64,000 nt of DNA, taken from assembly GCA_022548915.1 (NCBI GenBank), contig JAKZES010000002.1, positions 124,001 through 188,000 on the forward strand, written 5' to 3'. The position numbers were made by a program, and so were the translations under genes. The DNA comes from Verrucomicrobiaceae bacterium E54 (lineage in GTDB: Bacteria > Verrucomicrobiota > Verrucomicrobiia > Verrucomicrobiales > Akkermansiaceae). This document shows, piece by piece, positions 7,532 through 19,053 of this stretch. A model generated the notes under the pieces. The model was not told where the DNA came from. It searched no databases and saw nothing but the letters and a program-made list of their open reading frames with translations. Position 1 is the first letter of the stretch. Each line of letters begins with the position of its first letter.

Positions 7532-9331
7532 ATGCACCCGAAGAAATCGTCCGGCCCGCGCCGGACGGCCAAGTCGTGCCGCCCCTTGCTGGCGGCGCTC
7601 TCCCTCGCCTGCCCTGCGCAGGCCGAGATCGAATCGGAACTCGACCCCCTGGTCGTCTCCGCGCTGCGAACACCGGTCGAGCCCGGCCTGATCACTTCGG
7701 CGGTCACCTCGCTGGACCCGCGGGATCTCGAAAAGCGCGGGGTCCTCGACCTCCGCGATGCCCTGAACGAATCGCCCGGGGTGATCTCGACCTCCACGGC
7801 GGGCCAGACCGGGGCGGCGGGATCGCTGTTCATCCGCGGCACCACCACGGCCGATTCGCAACTGATCGTCGACGGCATCCGGCTCAGTGATGCGACCACC
7901 CCGCTGGGCAACTTCCTCGCCGGGACCCGGCTCGACGACCTCGGCCGCATCGAGGTCCTGCGAGGCCCGCAGTCGGCGATCCACGGCGGGGAATCGGTCG
8001 GCGGCGTGCTGTGGCTGGAGACGGCGAACGGCCGGGACCGGCCCGGCGGACGCCTGCGGCTCGAAGGGGGCTCTTTCGACAGCCACGACGCGCACCTGTC
8101 GTACGGCGGCAGCAACGAGGCGTTTTCGTGGTTCGCCGGCATCGGCAAGGGAGGCACCCGGAACGACGCGATCGACCAGGACTTCCGGCGCTCGCGGGCG
8201 GCGCTGCGATTCGAGTGGATGCCGGCGGAGGAGGTCACGCTCGGCGTCACCTTCCGCGCGACCGACTCCCGTTTCGACTTTCCCGGATTCTTCGGCCCGA
8301 ACGTGGATGAACTCGATGCCGCCCTCGGGACGATCTATCTGGAGGCACGCCCGACGGATGCGTGGCTGGCGCGGATGACGATGGGGTATTACCGGGAAAG
8401 CTACGACAACCAGGGATTCTTCGGAAACTTCGGCACCGACCTCGACCGAACCGCGATCCACACCGACCACGTGATCGACTTTGGTCCGCACCATCGCCTG
8501 CTGGCCGGTGCGTCCTTCGAGCAGACCGACTTCTCCAACACCATCGGCACCGATGTGTCCGCCGACCGTTTCGGTGCCTACCTCGGCTGGCAGTGGCGAC
8601 CGGTCGACCGCTTCGTCACCGATGCGGTGCTGCGCTGGCAGGACGACCAGAGCTACGGCGACGAGTTCACCTGGAGGGTTGGCGCGGCGTGGGAGTTCAT
8701 CGAAGGCACCCGCGTGCGTGGCGGGATCGGCCGTGCGTTTCGCGCGCCGACCTTTCTCGACCTGTATGGGACCGCGTTCGGTGCCGGTGATCCGAATCTG
8801 AAGGCCCAGACCAGTCTCGGCTGGGACCTCGGGATCGAGCATCAACTCGCGGAGGATCATCAGCTCACGCTGACGTGGTTCGAGAACTCGATCGAGAACC
8901 GCATCCGCTCGCTGCCGACCCCGCCCGTGAACCTGCCGGGAGACACGCCGGCCCGGGGGCTGGAAACGGCAATCGATGGATCATGGTGCGACGGCCGCTA
9001 CGGCTATCGCCTGGCCTGGACCTTTCTCGACGAGTCCCTGCAGGACCAGCCGGAGCACACGGCCACGGCCTCATTCGATTGGCGCCCGCTCGATCGGCTC
9101 TTGCTCGGCGTCGGCGCGACCTACGTCGATGAGCGGAGCTACGGCGGCGCGCCGCTGGACGACTACCTGCTGCTGCGCATCTACGGCAGTTACCGTATCA
9201 GGGACCACCTCACGGTCCATGGCCGGGTCGAGAATCTCGCCGACAGCGGCTACCAACTGTCGAACATCGGCGGCACCGTGGTCGAGGGTTCGGGGCTTGG
9301 GGCCTTCGCGGGGGTGACGGCGGAGTTCTGA
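7532..9331 (+). CDS. btuB: TonB-dependent cobalamin receptor, BtuB-like
   Basis: 599 residues, a usual length for BtuB. Signal peptide about residues 1-30, ending CPAQA. A TonB-box-like stretch (DPLVVSALRTPVEP) is followed by a plug domain (LFIRGTTTADSQLIVDGIRL, then RIEVLRGPQSAIHGGESVGG) and a 22-strand barrel ending in a C-terminal phenylalanine (GVTAEF), as expected for BAM-dependent assembly. It should bind corrinoids outside the cell and pass them inward using TonB energy. The assignment is strengthened by the cobalamin riboswitch just upstream. No btuCDF or corrinoid synthesis genes are in the window. Confidence 0.9.
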   Translation: MHPKKSSGPRRTAKSCRPLLAALSLACPAQAEIESELDPLVVSALRTPVEPGLITSAVTSLDPRDLEKRGVLDLRDALNESPGVISTSTAGQTGAAGSLFIRGTTTADSQLIVDGIRLSDATTPLGNFLAGTRLDDLGRIEVLRGPQSAIHGGESVGGVLWLETANGRDRPGGRLRLEGGSFDSHDAHLSYGGSNEAFSWFAGIGKGGTRNDAIDQDFRRSRAALRFEWMPAEEVTLGVTFRATDSRFDFPGFFGPNVDELDAALGTIYLEARPTDAWLARMTMGYYRESYDNQGFFGNFGTDLDRTAIHTDHVIDFGPHHRLLAGASFEQTDFSNTIGTDVSADRFGAYLGWQWRPVDRFVTDAVLRWQDDQSYGDEFTWRVGAAWEFIEGTRVRGGIGRAFRAPTFLDLYGTAFGAGDPNLKAQTSLGWDLGIEHQLAEDHQLTLTWFENSIENRIRSLPTPPVNLPGDTPARGLETAIDGSWCDGRYGYRLAWTFLDESLQDQPEHTATASFDWRPLDRLLLGVGATYVDERSYGGAPLDDYLLLRIYGSYRIRDHLTVHGRVENLADSGYQLSNIGGTVVEGSGLGAFAGVTAEF

Positions 9332-9344
9332 GGAGGAATGGGAG

Positions 9345-9392
9345 GTCAGACACTCTTGTCTGACAAGCCGGGGCAGGCGGACAGCCGCCTGC
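9345..9392. terminator. Two tandem hairpins between btuB and recA
   Basis: First stem GTCAGACA / TGTCTGAC with loop CTCT (9345-9364), second stem GCAGGCGG / CCGCCTGC with loop ACAG (9373-9392). Both are perfect 8-bp arms. They sit in the gap between convergent genes, so they may stop transcription from both sides. The lack of a U-tract leaves a dispersed palindromic repeat as an alternative. Confidence 0.6.
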
Positions 9393-9431
9393 GCTGAAGC
9401 TCCGGCGCGCCGGGGAAGTGTCAGCCCTCCC

Positions 9432-10460
9432 TCACCCCTTCGCCTCGTCGAGCTTCTCGCGGACCTTGGTCGCCAGCTCCTCGTAAAGCTCCTCGTTGTC
9501 CTTGAGCGCCTGCTTGGCGGCATCGCGGCCCTGGGCGAGCTGCTCGCCGTTGTAGGCGAACCACGAGCCGCGCTTCTGGATGAGGTCGAACTCCAGCGCC
9601 AGGTCGAGCAGCGAGCCGGTCGAGGAAATGCCCTCGTTGTACATGATGTCGAACTCGCAGGTGGTGAAGGGCGGGGCGACCTTGTTCTTCACGATCTTGA
9701 TCTTGGTGCGGTTGCCCTGGACGGTCCCGTCGGTCGCCTTGATCTGACCGATGCGGCGGATGTCGACGCGGACCGAGGAGAAGAACTTGAGGGCCCGACC
9801 ACCGGGGGTGGTCTCCGGGTTGCCGAACATCACGCCGATCTTCTCGCGGATCTGGTTGGTGAAGATGCAGACGGTGCGGGCCTTGGAAATCAGCGCGGTG
9901 AGCTTGCGCATCGCCGCGCTCATCAGGCGAGCCTGGGTGCCGACGGTGGAATCGCCGATCTCGCCGTCGAGCTCCTGCTTGGTCACCAGCGCGGCGACCG
10001 AGTCGAGCACGATCACGTCGATCGCATTCGAGCGGACCAGCGCCTCGCAGATCTGCAGCGCCTCCTCACCGGAACTGGGCTGCGAAATGAGCAGGTCGTC
10101 GAGATTCACGCCGAGCTTGCGGGCGTACTGCGGGTCGAGCGCGTGCTCGACGTCAATGAAGGCGGCGAGCCCTCCCCGCTTCTGGGCCTGGGCGATCGCG
10201 GTGAGGGTAAGAGTCGTCTTACCCGAGGATTCCGGACCGAAAACCTCGACGATCCGGCCGCAGGGGAAGCCGCCGACGCCGAGGGCGCGGTCGATGACCA
10301 GGTTGCCGGTCGGGATGACGTCGATGTCGATGGCGTTCTCATCGCCCATCCGCATGATGGCGGTTTCGCCGAATTCCTTCTGAATCTGGGAGATGGCGAG
10401 GTCCAGATTGCGTTTGCGGGCATCAGCGAGTTTGTCGGAGGGATCAGCGGTCTTGGCCAT
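9432..10460 (-). CDS. recA: Recombinase RecA
   Basis: 342 residues from the ATG at 10460, a typical RecA length; the frame open upstream is not RecA-like. Walker [10 protein letters not shown], Walker [11 protein letters not shown], the ATP-sensing and DNA-binding loops ([20 protein letters not shown]) and the C-terminal domain are all present. It polymerises on single-stranded DNA, drives strand exchange and stimulates LexA-type autocleavage. The short acidic C-terminus ([10 protein letters not shown]) is typical outside Proteobacteria. I did not find a clear SOS box upstream. Confidence 0.98.
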   Translation of the reverse strand: MAKTADPSDKLADARKRNLDLAISQIQKEFGETAIMRMGDENAIDIDVIPTGNLVIDRALGVGGFPCGRIVEVFGPESSGKTTLTLTAIAQAQKRGGLAAFIDVEHALDPQYARKLGVNLDDLLISQPSSGEEALQICEALVRSNAIDVIVLDSVAALVTKQELDGEIGDSTVGTQARLMSAAMRKLTALISKARTVCIFTNQIREKIGVMFGNPETTPGGRALKFFSSVRVDIRRIGQIKATDGTVQGNRTKIKIVKNKVAPPFTTCEFDIMYNEGISSTGSLLDLALEFDLIQKRGSWFAYNGEQLAQGRDAAKQALKDNEELYEELATKVREKLDEAKG

Positions 10461-10530
10461 GCACCGGGATGTCGCAGCCCGGAGTGCTCCGGTCAACAAA
10501 AAAAGATGTTCTCTTGAACAAAAAGATGCC

Positions 10531-10690
10531 TCAGATCCGTTTCTCCCGCAGCGCCTTGGCCACGGCACCGGTGTTGGTGGTCACGCGCAGCTTGTCGTAG
10601 ACCCGCTGCATGTGTTTCGAGACGGTGGCCAGGCTGATATGGTCAACGCATCCGCGATCTCCTTCTTCACCATGCCTGCCACGCCAAGCG
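10531..10690 (-). pseudogene. Remnant of a NarL-type response regulator (LuxR HTH end)
   Basis: Reverse-strand translation gives VKKEIADALTIS, then after a frameshift ISLATVSKHMQRVYDKLRV, then [16 protein letters not shown] and a stop. This is the last 55-60 residues of a LuxR-type helix-turn-helix. It closely resembles the tail of the response regulator gene at 21978-22625 but has no receiver domain. It lies in the 342-base gap between recA and the sigma factor gene; the rest of that gap holds the sigma promoter and nothing else I can see. Confidence 0.75.
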
Positions 10691-10737
10691 ACCGAACCCG
10701 GCTTCGAGTTTGCCGGGCCCCGGCCGCCGGGAAATTT

Positions 10738-10772
10738 TGTAACGTTCACCTACTGTGTTCTGTTACCCACTG
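10738..10772 (+). promoter_or_regulatory. Probable ECF sigma-type promoter of the sigma gene
   Basis: TGTAACGTTC, nine bases, then GTTCTGTTACCCACTG. The same arrangement with the same spacing is found at 12892-12926 upstream of the PEP-CTERM gene (10 of 10 matches in the first box, 12 of 16 in the second). ECF promoters usually have an AAC-containing -35 and a GTC-like -10 about 16-17 bases apart, which fits. It ends 30 bases before the sigma factor start, suggesting autoregulation. Confidence 0.6.
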
Positions 10773-10802
10773 GAAGCTGACGCTCCGGCGACCGCAACGG
10801 AC

Positions 10803-11342
10803 ATGCCATTCAGGAAGCAGAACGAGGGGAACGAATTGCAGACCTACGTCACCCTGATGACCGGCCATCAGGCCAACCTGCGTGCCTTCATCGTGTCGCT
10901 GATGCCGGGAAGCCAGGACGTCGACGATGTCCTCCAGAACACCAACGCCGTCCTCTGGCAGAAACGCGCCCGCTTCCAGCACGGCACCAACTTCACCGCC
11001 TGGGCCTTCAAGATCGCGCGCTACGAGGTGCTCGCCTACCGCAACCGGATCAAGCGCGATGGGCTGATCGTCTTCACCGACCGCCTGGTCGAGGCTCTCG
11101 CCGAGATGGGGCCCTTCGAGCAGACCAACGAAGAAGTGCTCGCCGCCCTCGATGGGTGCCTCGAAAGGCTGAGCGACAACCAGCGGAATCTCGTCAAGGC
11201 ACGCTACACCCCCGGCAGATCCCTTGAACAACACGCGGCCACGGTCGATAAATCGCCTGGGAGCCTGCGGATCGCCCTGCTCCGGATCCGGGCCATCCTC
11301 AGGGATTGCGTCGAAACCAAACTCGGCACCAAGTTCGCATGA
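10803..11342 (+). CDS. ECF RNA polymerase sigma factor (Rhodopirellula/Verrucomicrobium type)
   Basis: 179 residues from the ATG at 10803; 16 more in-frame codons upstream overlap the predicted promoter and are unlikely to be translated. Region 2 (LRAFIVSLMPGSQDVDDVLQ, then FTAWAFKIARYEVLAYRNR) and region 4 (LDGCLERLSDNQRNLVKARY, then SLEQHAATVDKSPGSLRIAL) are clear. It belongs to the planctomycete/verrucomicrobial ECF group (TIGR02989-like) that is paired with FecR-type anti-sigmas. Its stop overlaps the next start (ATGA). It probably drives its own promoter and that of the PEP-CTERM gene, judged from shared promoter sequence. Confidence 0.92.
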   Translation: MPFRKQNEGNELQTYVTLMTGHQANLRAFIVSLMPGSQDVDDVLQNTNAVLWQKRARFQHGTNFTAWAFKIARYEVLAYRNRIKRDGLIVFTDRLVEALAEMGPFEQTNEEVLAALDGCLERLSDNQRNLVKARYTPGRSLEQHAATVDKSPGSLRIALLRIRAILRDCVETKLGTKFA

Positions 11343-12844
11343 GTCCCTCCGAGTTGGAATCCACCATCCTCCGAATGCTCGATGGCGAGCTCTCGGCCGA
11401 GGAGGTCGACGCCCTCGAGGCCGAACTCTTGGAAAATGTCGCCGCCCGTGAGACCTATCGGGAACTTGCCCGGATCCATTCGATCCTCGAAACGCGCCAC
11501 AAGGGGCAGGCATTCGTCCAGCAAGCGGGAATCGTGCCGATCGAACGGGTCATGGCCCGCCAGCGGAGCCGGATCGTCAGAATCGCCCTGACGGCGGCGG
11601 CCGCGATCATCCTGATCTCGGCCCTGGTCCTGTCGTTGCTGCAGGTGCCACCTTCGCCGATCGCCAGCTTCCGGGTCACCCCGGACTCCGAGTTCACCCT
11701 GGCCCACGCCCAGTCGGAGGACGGAGACCCACTCGATGGCCAGGTGCTGGCGGCGGGCTCCTCGCTGCGCATGACCCGCGGCACCCTGGAAAGCACCTTC
11801 GAATCCGGAGTGCGGGTGGTGGTGGAGGCACCCTGCAGCCTGAGGGTCATCCGCCATGACCGGGTCGCCCTCGACGAGGGGGTCGCCTGGTTCGAAGTTC
11901 CGCCCGGTGCCGAGGGATTCACGGTCGACACCCCGGGACTGAGCGTCGTCGACCTCGGGACCGCCTTCGGCATCGATGCCTCCACTGTCGGTCGGGAAGA
12001 GGTCCACGTGACGCGGGGCGCCGTCGAGGTGACTTCCCGGATCGAGGGTGGCGACGTGCAAACCCTGCAAGCAGGCGAAGCCCGGCGGGTGGACGACCAG
12101 GGGAAACTGCACCGGATCGACGCCGACGGCGACCGCTTTGCGACGGTCCTCCCCAACATTGAGGGCTTGGTAGGGCACTGGAAGTTCGAGTCCCAGTCGG
12201 ACGGCCTCACGCCGGATGCCTCGGGAAACGGTCACTCGGGACGTATCGAGGGGAACGCCACCATCGTCACCGATCCGGACCGCGGCAGGGTGCTCTCCCT
12301 CTCCGGCCTCCGATCCAGCGGCGATGGGGTCGACATCGACTCCGTCCGGGAGATGCCGACGCTGCTCGCCCACCGGGGAGGCACCCTGGCCGCCTGGATC
12401 AAGCGGAACCCGGACGCCTCCGCCGGCTACGAGCACGGCTACATCGTCGCTCTCGGCGCCAGCGAGGATGCACCGGTGATGACGCTCGGGATCACCCAGT
12501 CGTCCAAGCGGGTGGTCGGCTATGTCGAGGGGGATGGAGGCTCGGACCAGGTCCAAGTGACGGGAGACACCGTAGTGGTTGACGGCGCGTGGACGCATGT
12601 GGCCATCACCTACGACCGGGTGAACGACGAAGCGATCACCTACGTCAACGGCGTCGCGCAGGGCTCGCCCACCGACATTTCCACCGTGGGCGACGGGGCC
12701 TTGGATTGGCGCCACGGAGCCATCGGCCGGAACCTGGATCACTTCGACCGCGACGACCGGTTCTTCGGCGGCCTGATCGACGACGTCCGGATTTACGACC
12801 GCCCCCTGCCCGCCGAGGACATCCGGCAGCTTCTCCGGGAATGA
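11339..12844 (+). CDS. FecR-type anti-sigma factor with extracytoplasmic LamG domain
   Basis: 501 residues from the ATG at 11339, coupled to the sigma gene by an ATGA overlap. A cytoplasmic anti-sigma segment (about residues 1-75) includes the zinc-free helical RILDGELS-like region. One transmembrane helix (about 77-100) is followed by a FecR domain (about 105-260, with VDLGTAFGID and VHVTRGAVEV) and then a concanavalin-like LamG domain (about 278-495). The LamG part is strikingly similar to the second LamG domain of the secreted protein at 16771-19053. It should hold the sigma factor until an outside signal is sensed. The ligand is unknown; glycan or cell-surface binding by LamG is an inference. 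Confidence 0.9.
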   Translation: MSPSELESTILRMLDGELSAEEVDALEAELLENVAARETYRELARIHSILETRHKGQAFVQQAGIVPIERVMARQRSRIVRIALTAAAAIILISALVLSLLQVPPSPIASFRVTPDSEFTLAHAQSEDGDPLDGQVLAAGSSLRMTRGTLESTFESGVRVVVEAPCSLRVIRHDRVALDEGVAWFEVPPGAEGFTVDTPGLSVVDLGTAFGIDASTVGREEVHVTRGAVEVTSRIEGGDVQTLQAGEARRVDDQGKLHRIDADGDRFATVLPNIEGLVGHWKFESQSDGLTPDASGNGHSGRIEGNATIVTDPDRGRVLSLSGLRSSGDGVDIDSVREMPTLLAHRGGTLAAWIKRNPDASAGYEHGYIVALGASEDAPVMTLGITQSSKRVVGYVEGDGGSDQVQVTGDTVVVDGAWTHVAITYDRVNDEAITYVNGVAQGSPTDISTVGDGALDWRHGAIGRNLDHFDRDDRFFGGLIDDVRIYDRPLPAEDIRQLLRE

Positions 12845-12891
12845 AATGGGCGCCCGGTCAGAACCGGACCGACGAGAAATTCCCTTTTTTG

Positions 12892-12926
12892 TGTAACGTT
12901 CCGCCCCTCCGTTTTGTCTCCCAATG
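12892..12926 (+). promoter_or_regulatory. Probable ECF sigma-type promoter of the PEP-CTERM gene
   Basis: TGTAACGTTC, nine bases, then GTTTTGTCTCCCAATG; matches the element before the sigma gene with identical spacing. It ends 55 bases upstream of the ATG at 12982. Confidence 0.6.
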
Positions 12927-12981
12927 AGTCCATCGATGACTCTCCAAGCCCCCGTGCAACCGTCTTGATCCCCAATCATTC

Positions 12982-13743
12982 ATGAAGCCAAACATCTCAG
13001 CTCTCCTCGCCGGATTCTGTCTCTCAGTGCTGTCCGCAAGTGCCGCCACCATTACTTCTGTCACGTGGAACGACCCCGTTAATGGGAACGTTACCAGCAC
13101 AGACAACACCGGCATCGAAATCCAATACGCGTCGACGCTGGTATCCTTCAATGTCGGCACGACCACCTACAGCACTTTCTCGACCGCGACTTCGACCACG
13201 GCCTCGGGGGGCACCGGCATCACTCCATATTGGGGCATCAATGCCACGAATCTGACGGCGGCGGATGACCAACTCTCCGTGACCGACAATCGAATCGACA
13301 CCGGGATGGTCAACATTGGCAACGACAGCGAGTTCTTCTTTGCCGCGCCCACCAGTCTCGACCAGATCTTCTTCGTCTTTGATGCTGGTGGCGGCGATGG
13401 AAACAGAACGGTTGAATTCATCGACGGCGCTCTCGGCAACGTGGTGGGCAACTCGATCACGGTGGATTTTTCCACCACCACGATCGCACAGATGGATTTC
13501 GAGCGCGTGAATGGTGCTGGCACGGCCGTAACCAATAACACGGGTTTCCGGGGCGTCGCCCTTTCCTTCTCGGATTTCGGGATCACCAATGCAGCGACGC
13601 TCAGCTCCATCGCCGGCGTCCGCATTGATGGCGGCGACAGTCTGGACCCAACCATGCTCGGTTTCGCAGCGGTTCCGGAGCCCGGAAGCGTGGCACTGAT
13701 TGCGTTGACCAGCGGTCTGTTCGTCCTTCGCCGCCGTCGGTAA
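12982..13743 (+). CDS. PEP-CTERM exported protein
   Basis: 253 residues. Signal peptide about residues 1-21 (ending SASAA). The body is rich in Thr, Ser, Gly and Asn, as in many surface or matrix proteins. The C-terminus is a textbook PEP-CTERM signal: VPEPGSVALIALTSGLFVLR followed by arginines, which exosortase recognises and cleaves. The exosortase gene is not in this window. Function unknown; probably surface or exopolysaccharide associated. It has its own ECF-like promoter and a strong terminator after it, so it may be transcribed alone. Confidence 0.9.
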   Translation: MKPNISALLAGFCLSVLSASAATITSVTWNDPVNGNVTSTDNTGIEIQYASTLVSFNVGTTTYSTFSTATSTTASGGTGITPYWGINATNLTAADDQLSVTDNRIDTGMVNIGNDSEFFFAAPTSLDQIFFVFDAGGGDGNRTVEFIDGALGNVVGNSITVDFSTTTIAQMDFERVNGAGTAVTNNTGFRGVALSFSDFGITNAATLSSIAGVRIDGGDSLDPTMLGFAAVPEPGSVALIALTSGLFVLRRRR

Positions 13744-13798
13744 GCGTTCCACCCACTTTCGGTATCCCGTTCCCCCCCGGGGTGATTCACCTTGATGA

Positions 13799-13830
13799 GC
13801 CGGGCGGCGTCGCTGCCCGGCCATTCTTTT
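13799..13830 (+). terminator. Intrinsic-type terminator after the PEP-CTERM gene
   Basis: Stem GCCGGGC / GCCCGGC (13799-13805 with 13815-13821), loop of nine, followed by CATTCTTTT. It ends just before the start of the next gene and may attenuate read-through into the LamG genes. Confidence 0.7.
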
Positions 13831-13834
13831 GCCC

Positions 13835-16732
<2,898 letters not shown>

Positions 16733-16770
16733 CCAAGCCCTTGAAACAAAAACCCGTTCGACTCCTGACC

Positions 16771-19053
16771 ATGAACGCACAACAAAATTCAAAGCTTCTC
16801 CCTGACATCGCGGTGCTCACAGCCCTGATATTGGCGACAGGTCCATGGGCATCCGCCGGCACCACCGCATATCGCGACGTCATCCTCGCTGACAATCCGA
16901 TCGTCTACTACGAGTTCGACGAGACCAGCGGCACGACCGCAGCGAACTCCGCCACCACCGGCACCACCTACACGGGAACGATCAGCACGACCGGAGGTGC
17001 CGTCACCATCAATCAGTTCAGCTTCGCCCAAGGCGGAACCGCGTATGATTTCGGCGGCGGCGCGGTCTTGTCGGCAAACGCCTTGCAGAACTCGCTGACC
17101 GCATGGACCGTCGAGGCGTGGGTGAACTACGATTCGGCCAAGACCACCGCGTCGAATTTTTTGGGCAACGACCAAGGCGGTTGGAACGATGATGTCCTGA
17201 TCGGCATCGGCCCCGAGGATGGCGCCCGCGGTATCGGCCCAGGAAACGTCGGCATCATTCACCAGGACAATGCAAATACGACCCGGGATTTCGTCGGCGC
17301 CGCATTGTCCGCCGGCGAGTGGCACCATGTGGTGATCACCGGAGAGAACGGAACGGGTGCGGGGACAAGCACCCTCACCCTCTACATCAATGGCGTGCAG
17401 GTTGCCCAGAACTCGACCATTGCAGGCAACGTGACCTTCAATGGTGATGGCGGCATCGGAACGCCGAATCTGACCGTTGGTGCCGCAGGCCCTGATGCTT
17501 ATGGAGGGCGGCGCCCCTACGACGGACTCCTCGACGAAGTGGCCATCTACGATTCCGTGCTGGATGCCACCACCATCCTCAACCACTACACCGTGGGCTC
17601 ATCCACTGCGAGTGTCCCGCCGGTCATTGCCACACTCAGCCCCGCTGACGACTCAAGCGGAGTGCTCATTTCCTCGGATCTGGTCGCGACCTTCAGCGAG
17701 CCGGTGGTCTTGACCGGAAACGGCACGGTCACAATCCGAAACCTCACCCTCGGGTCGGGCTCGGACATCGTCATTCCCCTACCGGACCCGCAGGTCACGG
17801 TCAGCGGCAGCACCTTGACGATCAACCCCGCCACCGACCTCGCCGTCGCCACCAGTTATGCGATCCGGATCACGGGCGACGCCATCGAGGACGTGGACGG
17901 CGAGGCCTTTGACGGCTTACTCGACGACAACGCCTGGCATTTCGCGACTGCGGCCCCTCCCGGCCTGGTCGGCAAGTGGGAATTTGAATCCGAAGCGGGC
18001 GGGGTCACGCCCGACTCATCCGGCAACGGCCATGATGGCACCTTGGAAGGAAATGCAAACCTGACCATGGACGCGGAGCGCGGCAGCGTGCTGGAACTGT
18101 CGGGCCTCGGAGTCGATGCCGACGCGGTCGATATCGACGCCATTCTTGAAATCCCCACCCTTCCCTCGGGTCGCGGCGTGACGCTGGCGGCATGGATCAA
18201 GCGCAATGCGGACGCCTCGGCCGGAGACATCTACTCCTACGTGATCGGTCTTGGCGACAGCGGGGACATCCCGATCGTGACCCTCGGCATCGACGATGCC
18301 ACGGGTCTGGTGAAAGGCTTCATCGAGGGTGAACTCGCGGGCAATGATCAGGTCGACGTGGATGGGGACACCGTGGTGACCGATGGCGTCTGGACACACA
18401 TCGCCGTCACCTACAACCGGATCAACAACGAGGGAATCACCTACGTCAACGGGGTCGCCCAGGGAAGCCCCACCGATATCTCAGCGGCGGGTGATGGCGC
18501 CCTGGATTGGAATTTCGCGACGATCGGACGGCGGACCAATGTCAGTGGATTGGATTCCGCCCATTTCGGCGGTCTCATCGATGACGTCTGCTACTATGAT
18601 GAGGTGCTCACCCCGGCCGAGATCGCAGCGCTTGCCGAAACTGGAGGGGACAGCTTCAGCGACTGGGTCGACGGCTTCTTCCCGGGTGAGACCGATCCGG
18701 CCATCATCGGCCTGGATGCGGATCCCGATGGCGACGGCATCGACAACGGCATCGAGAACTTCTTCGGCACCCGGCCGGACCAGTTCAACCAGGGCTTGCA
18801 GGCGGCTGACGTCACCGGCAATCAGTTCACCTTCACCCATCCGGTCAGCGACAACCCTGCCACGGACCTGACCGCAGGCTACCGTTGGTCGAAGGACCTG
18901 GTGACCTTCACCCCGAGCGGCGACAGCCATGACGGCACCACCGTGACGATCACCCCGGGTGCGCCGACGGGAGGATTCGTCACCGTGACGGCGGACGTCA
19001 GCGGCACCTCGACCAGCAGGCTTTTTGTCAGAGTTGAAGTCACCCAACCGTGA
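16771..19053 (+). CDS. Secreted double-LamG protein
   Basis: 760 residues from the ATG at 16771, with a signal peptide to about residue 29. Domains: LamG (about 30-277), a Big_5 Ig-like domain (about 280-393), a second LamG (about 397-623) and a C-terminal domain opening with the calcium-site-like DADPDGDGIDNGIENFFG and running to the end. LamG 1 is paralogous to the neighbours on both sides. LamG 2 matches the sensor domain of the FecR anti-sigma, with shared blocks such as TLAAWIKRN-DASAG and ITYVNGVAQGSPTDIS. Probably a surface carbohydrate-binding protein; no catalytic site seen. Start is 38 bases after the preceding stop. Confidence 0.83.
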   Translation: MNAQQNSKLLPDIAVLTALILATGPWASAGTTAYRDVILADNPIVYYEFDETSGTTAANSATTGTTYTGTISTTGGAVTINQFSFAQGGTAYDFGGGAVLSANALQNSLTAWTVEAWVNYDSAKTTASNFLGNDQGGWNDDVLIGIGPEDGARGIGPGNVGIIHQDNANTTRDFVGAALSAGEWHHVVITGENGTGAGTSTLTLYINGVQVAQNSTIAGNVTFNGDGGIGTPNLTVGAAGPDAYGGRRPYDGLLDEVAIYDSVLDATTILNHYTVGSSTASVPPVIATLSPADDSSGVLISSDLVATFSEPVVLTGNGTVTIRNLTLGSGSDIVIPLPDPQVTVSGSTLTINPATDLAVATSYAIRITGDAIEDVDGEAFDGLLDDNAWHFATAAPPGLVGKWEFESEAGGVTPDSSGNGHDGTLEGNANLTMDAERGSVLELSGLGVDADAVDIDAILEIPTLPSGRGVTLAAWIKRNADASAGDIYSYVIGLGDSGDIPIVTLGIDDATGLVKGFIEGELAGNDQVDVDGDTVVTDGVWTHIAVTYNRINNEGITYVNGVAQGSPTDISAAGDGALDWNFATIGRRTNVSGLDSAHFGGLIDDVCYYDEVLTPAEIAALAETGGDSFSDWVDGFFPGETDPAIIGLDADPDGDGIDNGIENFFGTRPDQFNQGLQAADVTGNQFTFTHPVSDNPATDLTAGYRWSKDLVTFTPSGDSHDGTTVTITPGAPTGGFVTVTADVSGTSTSRLFVRVEVTQP

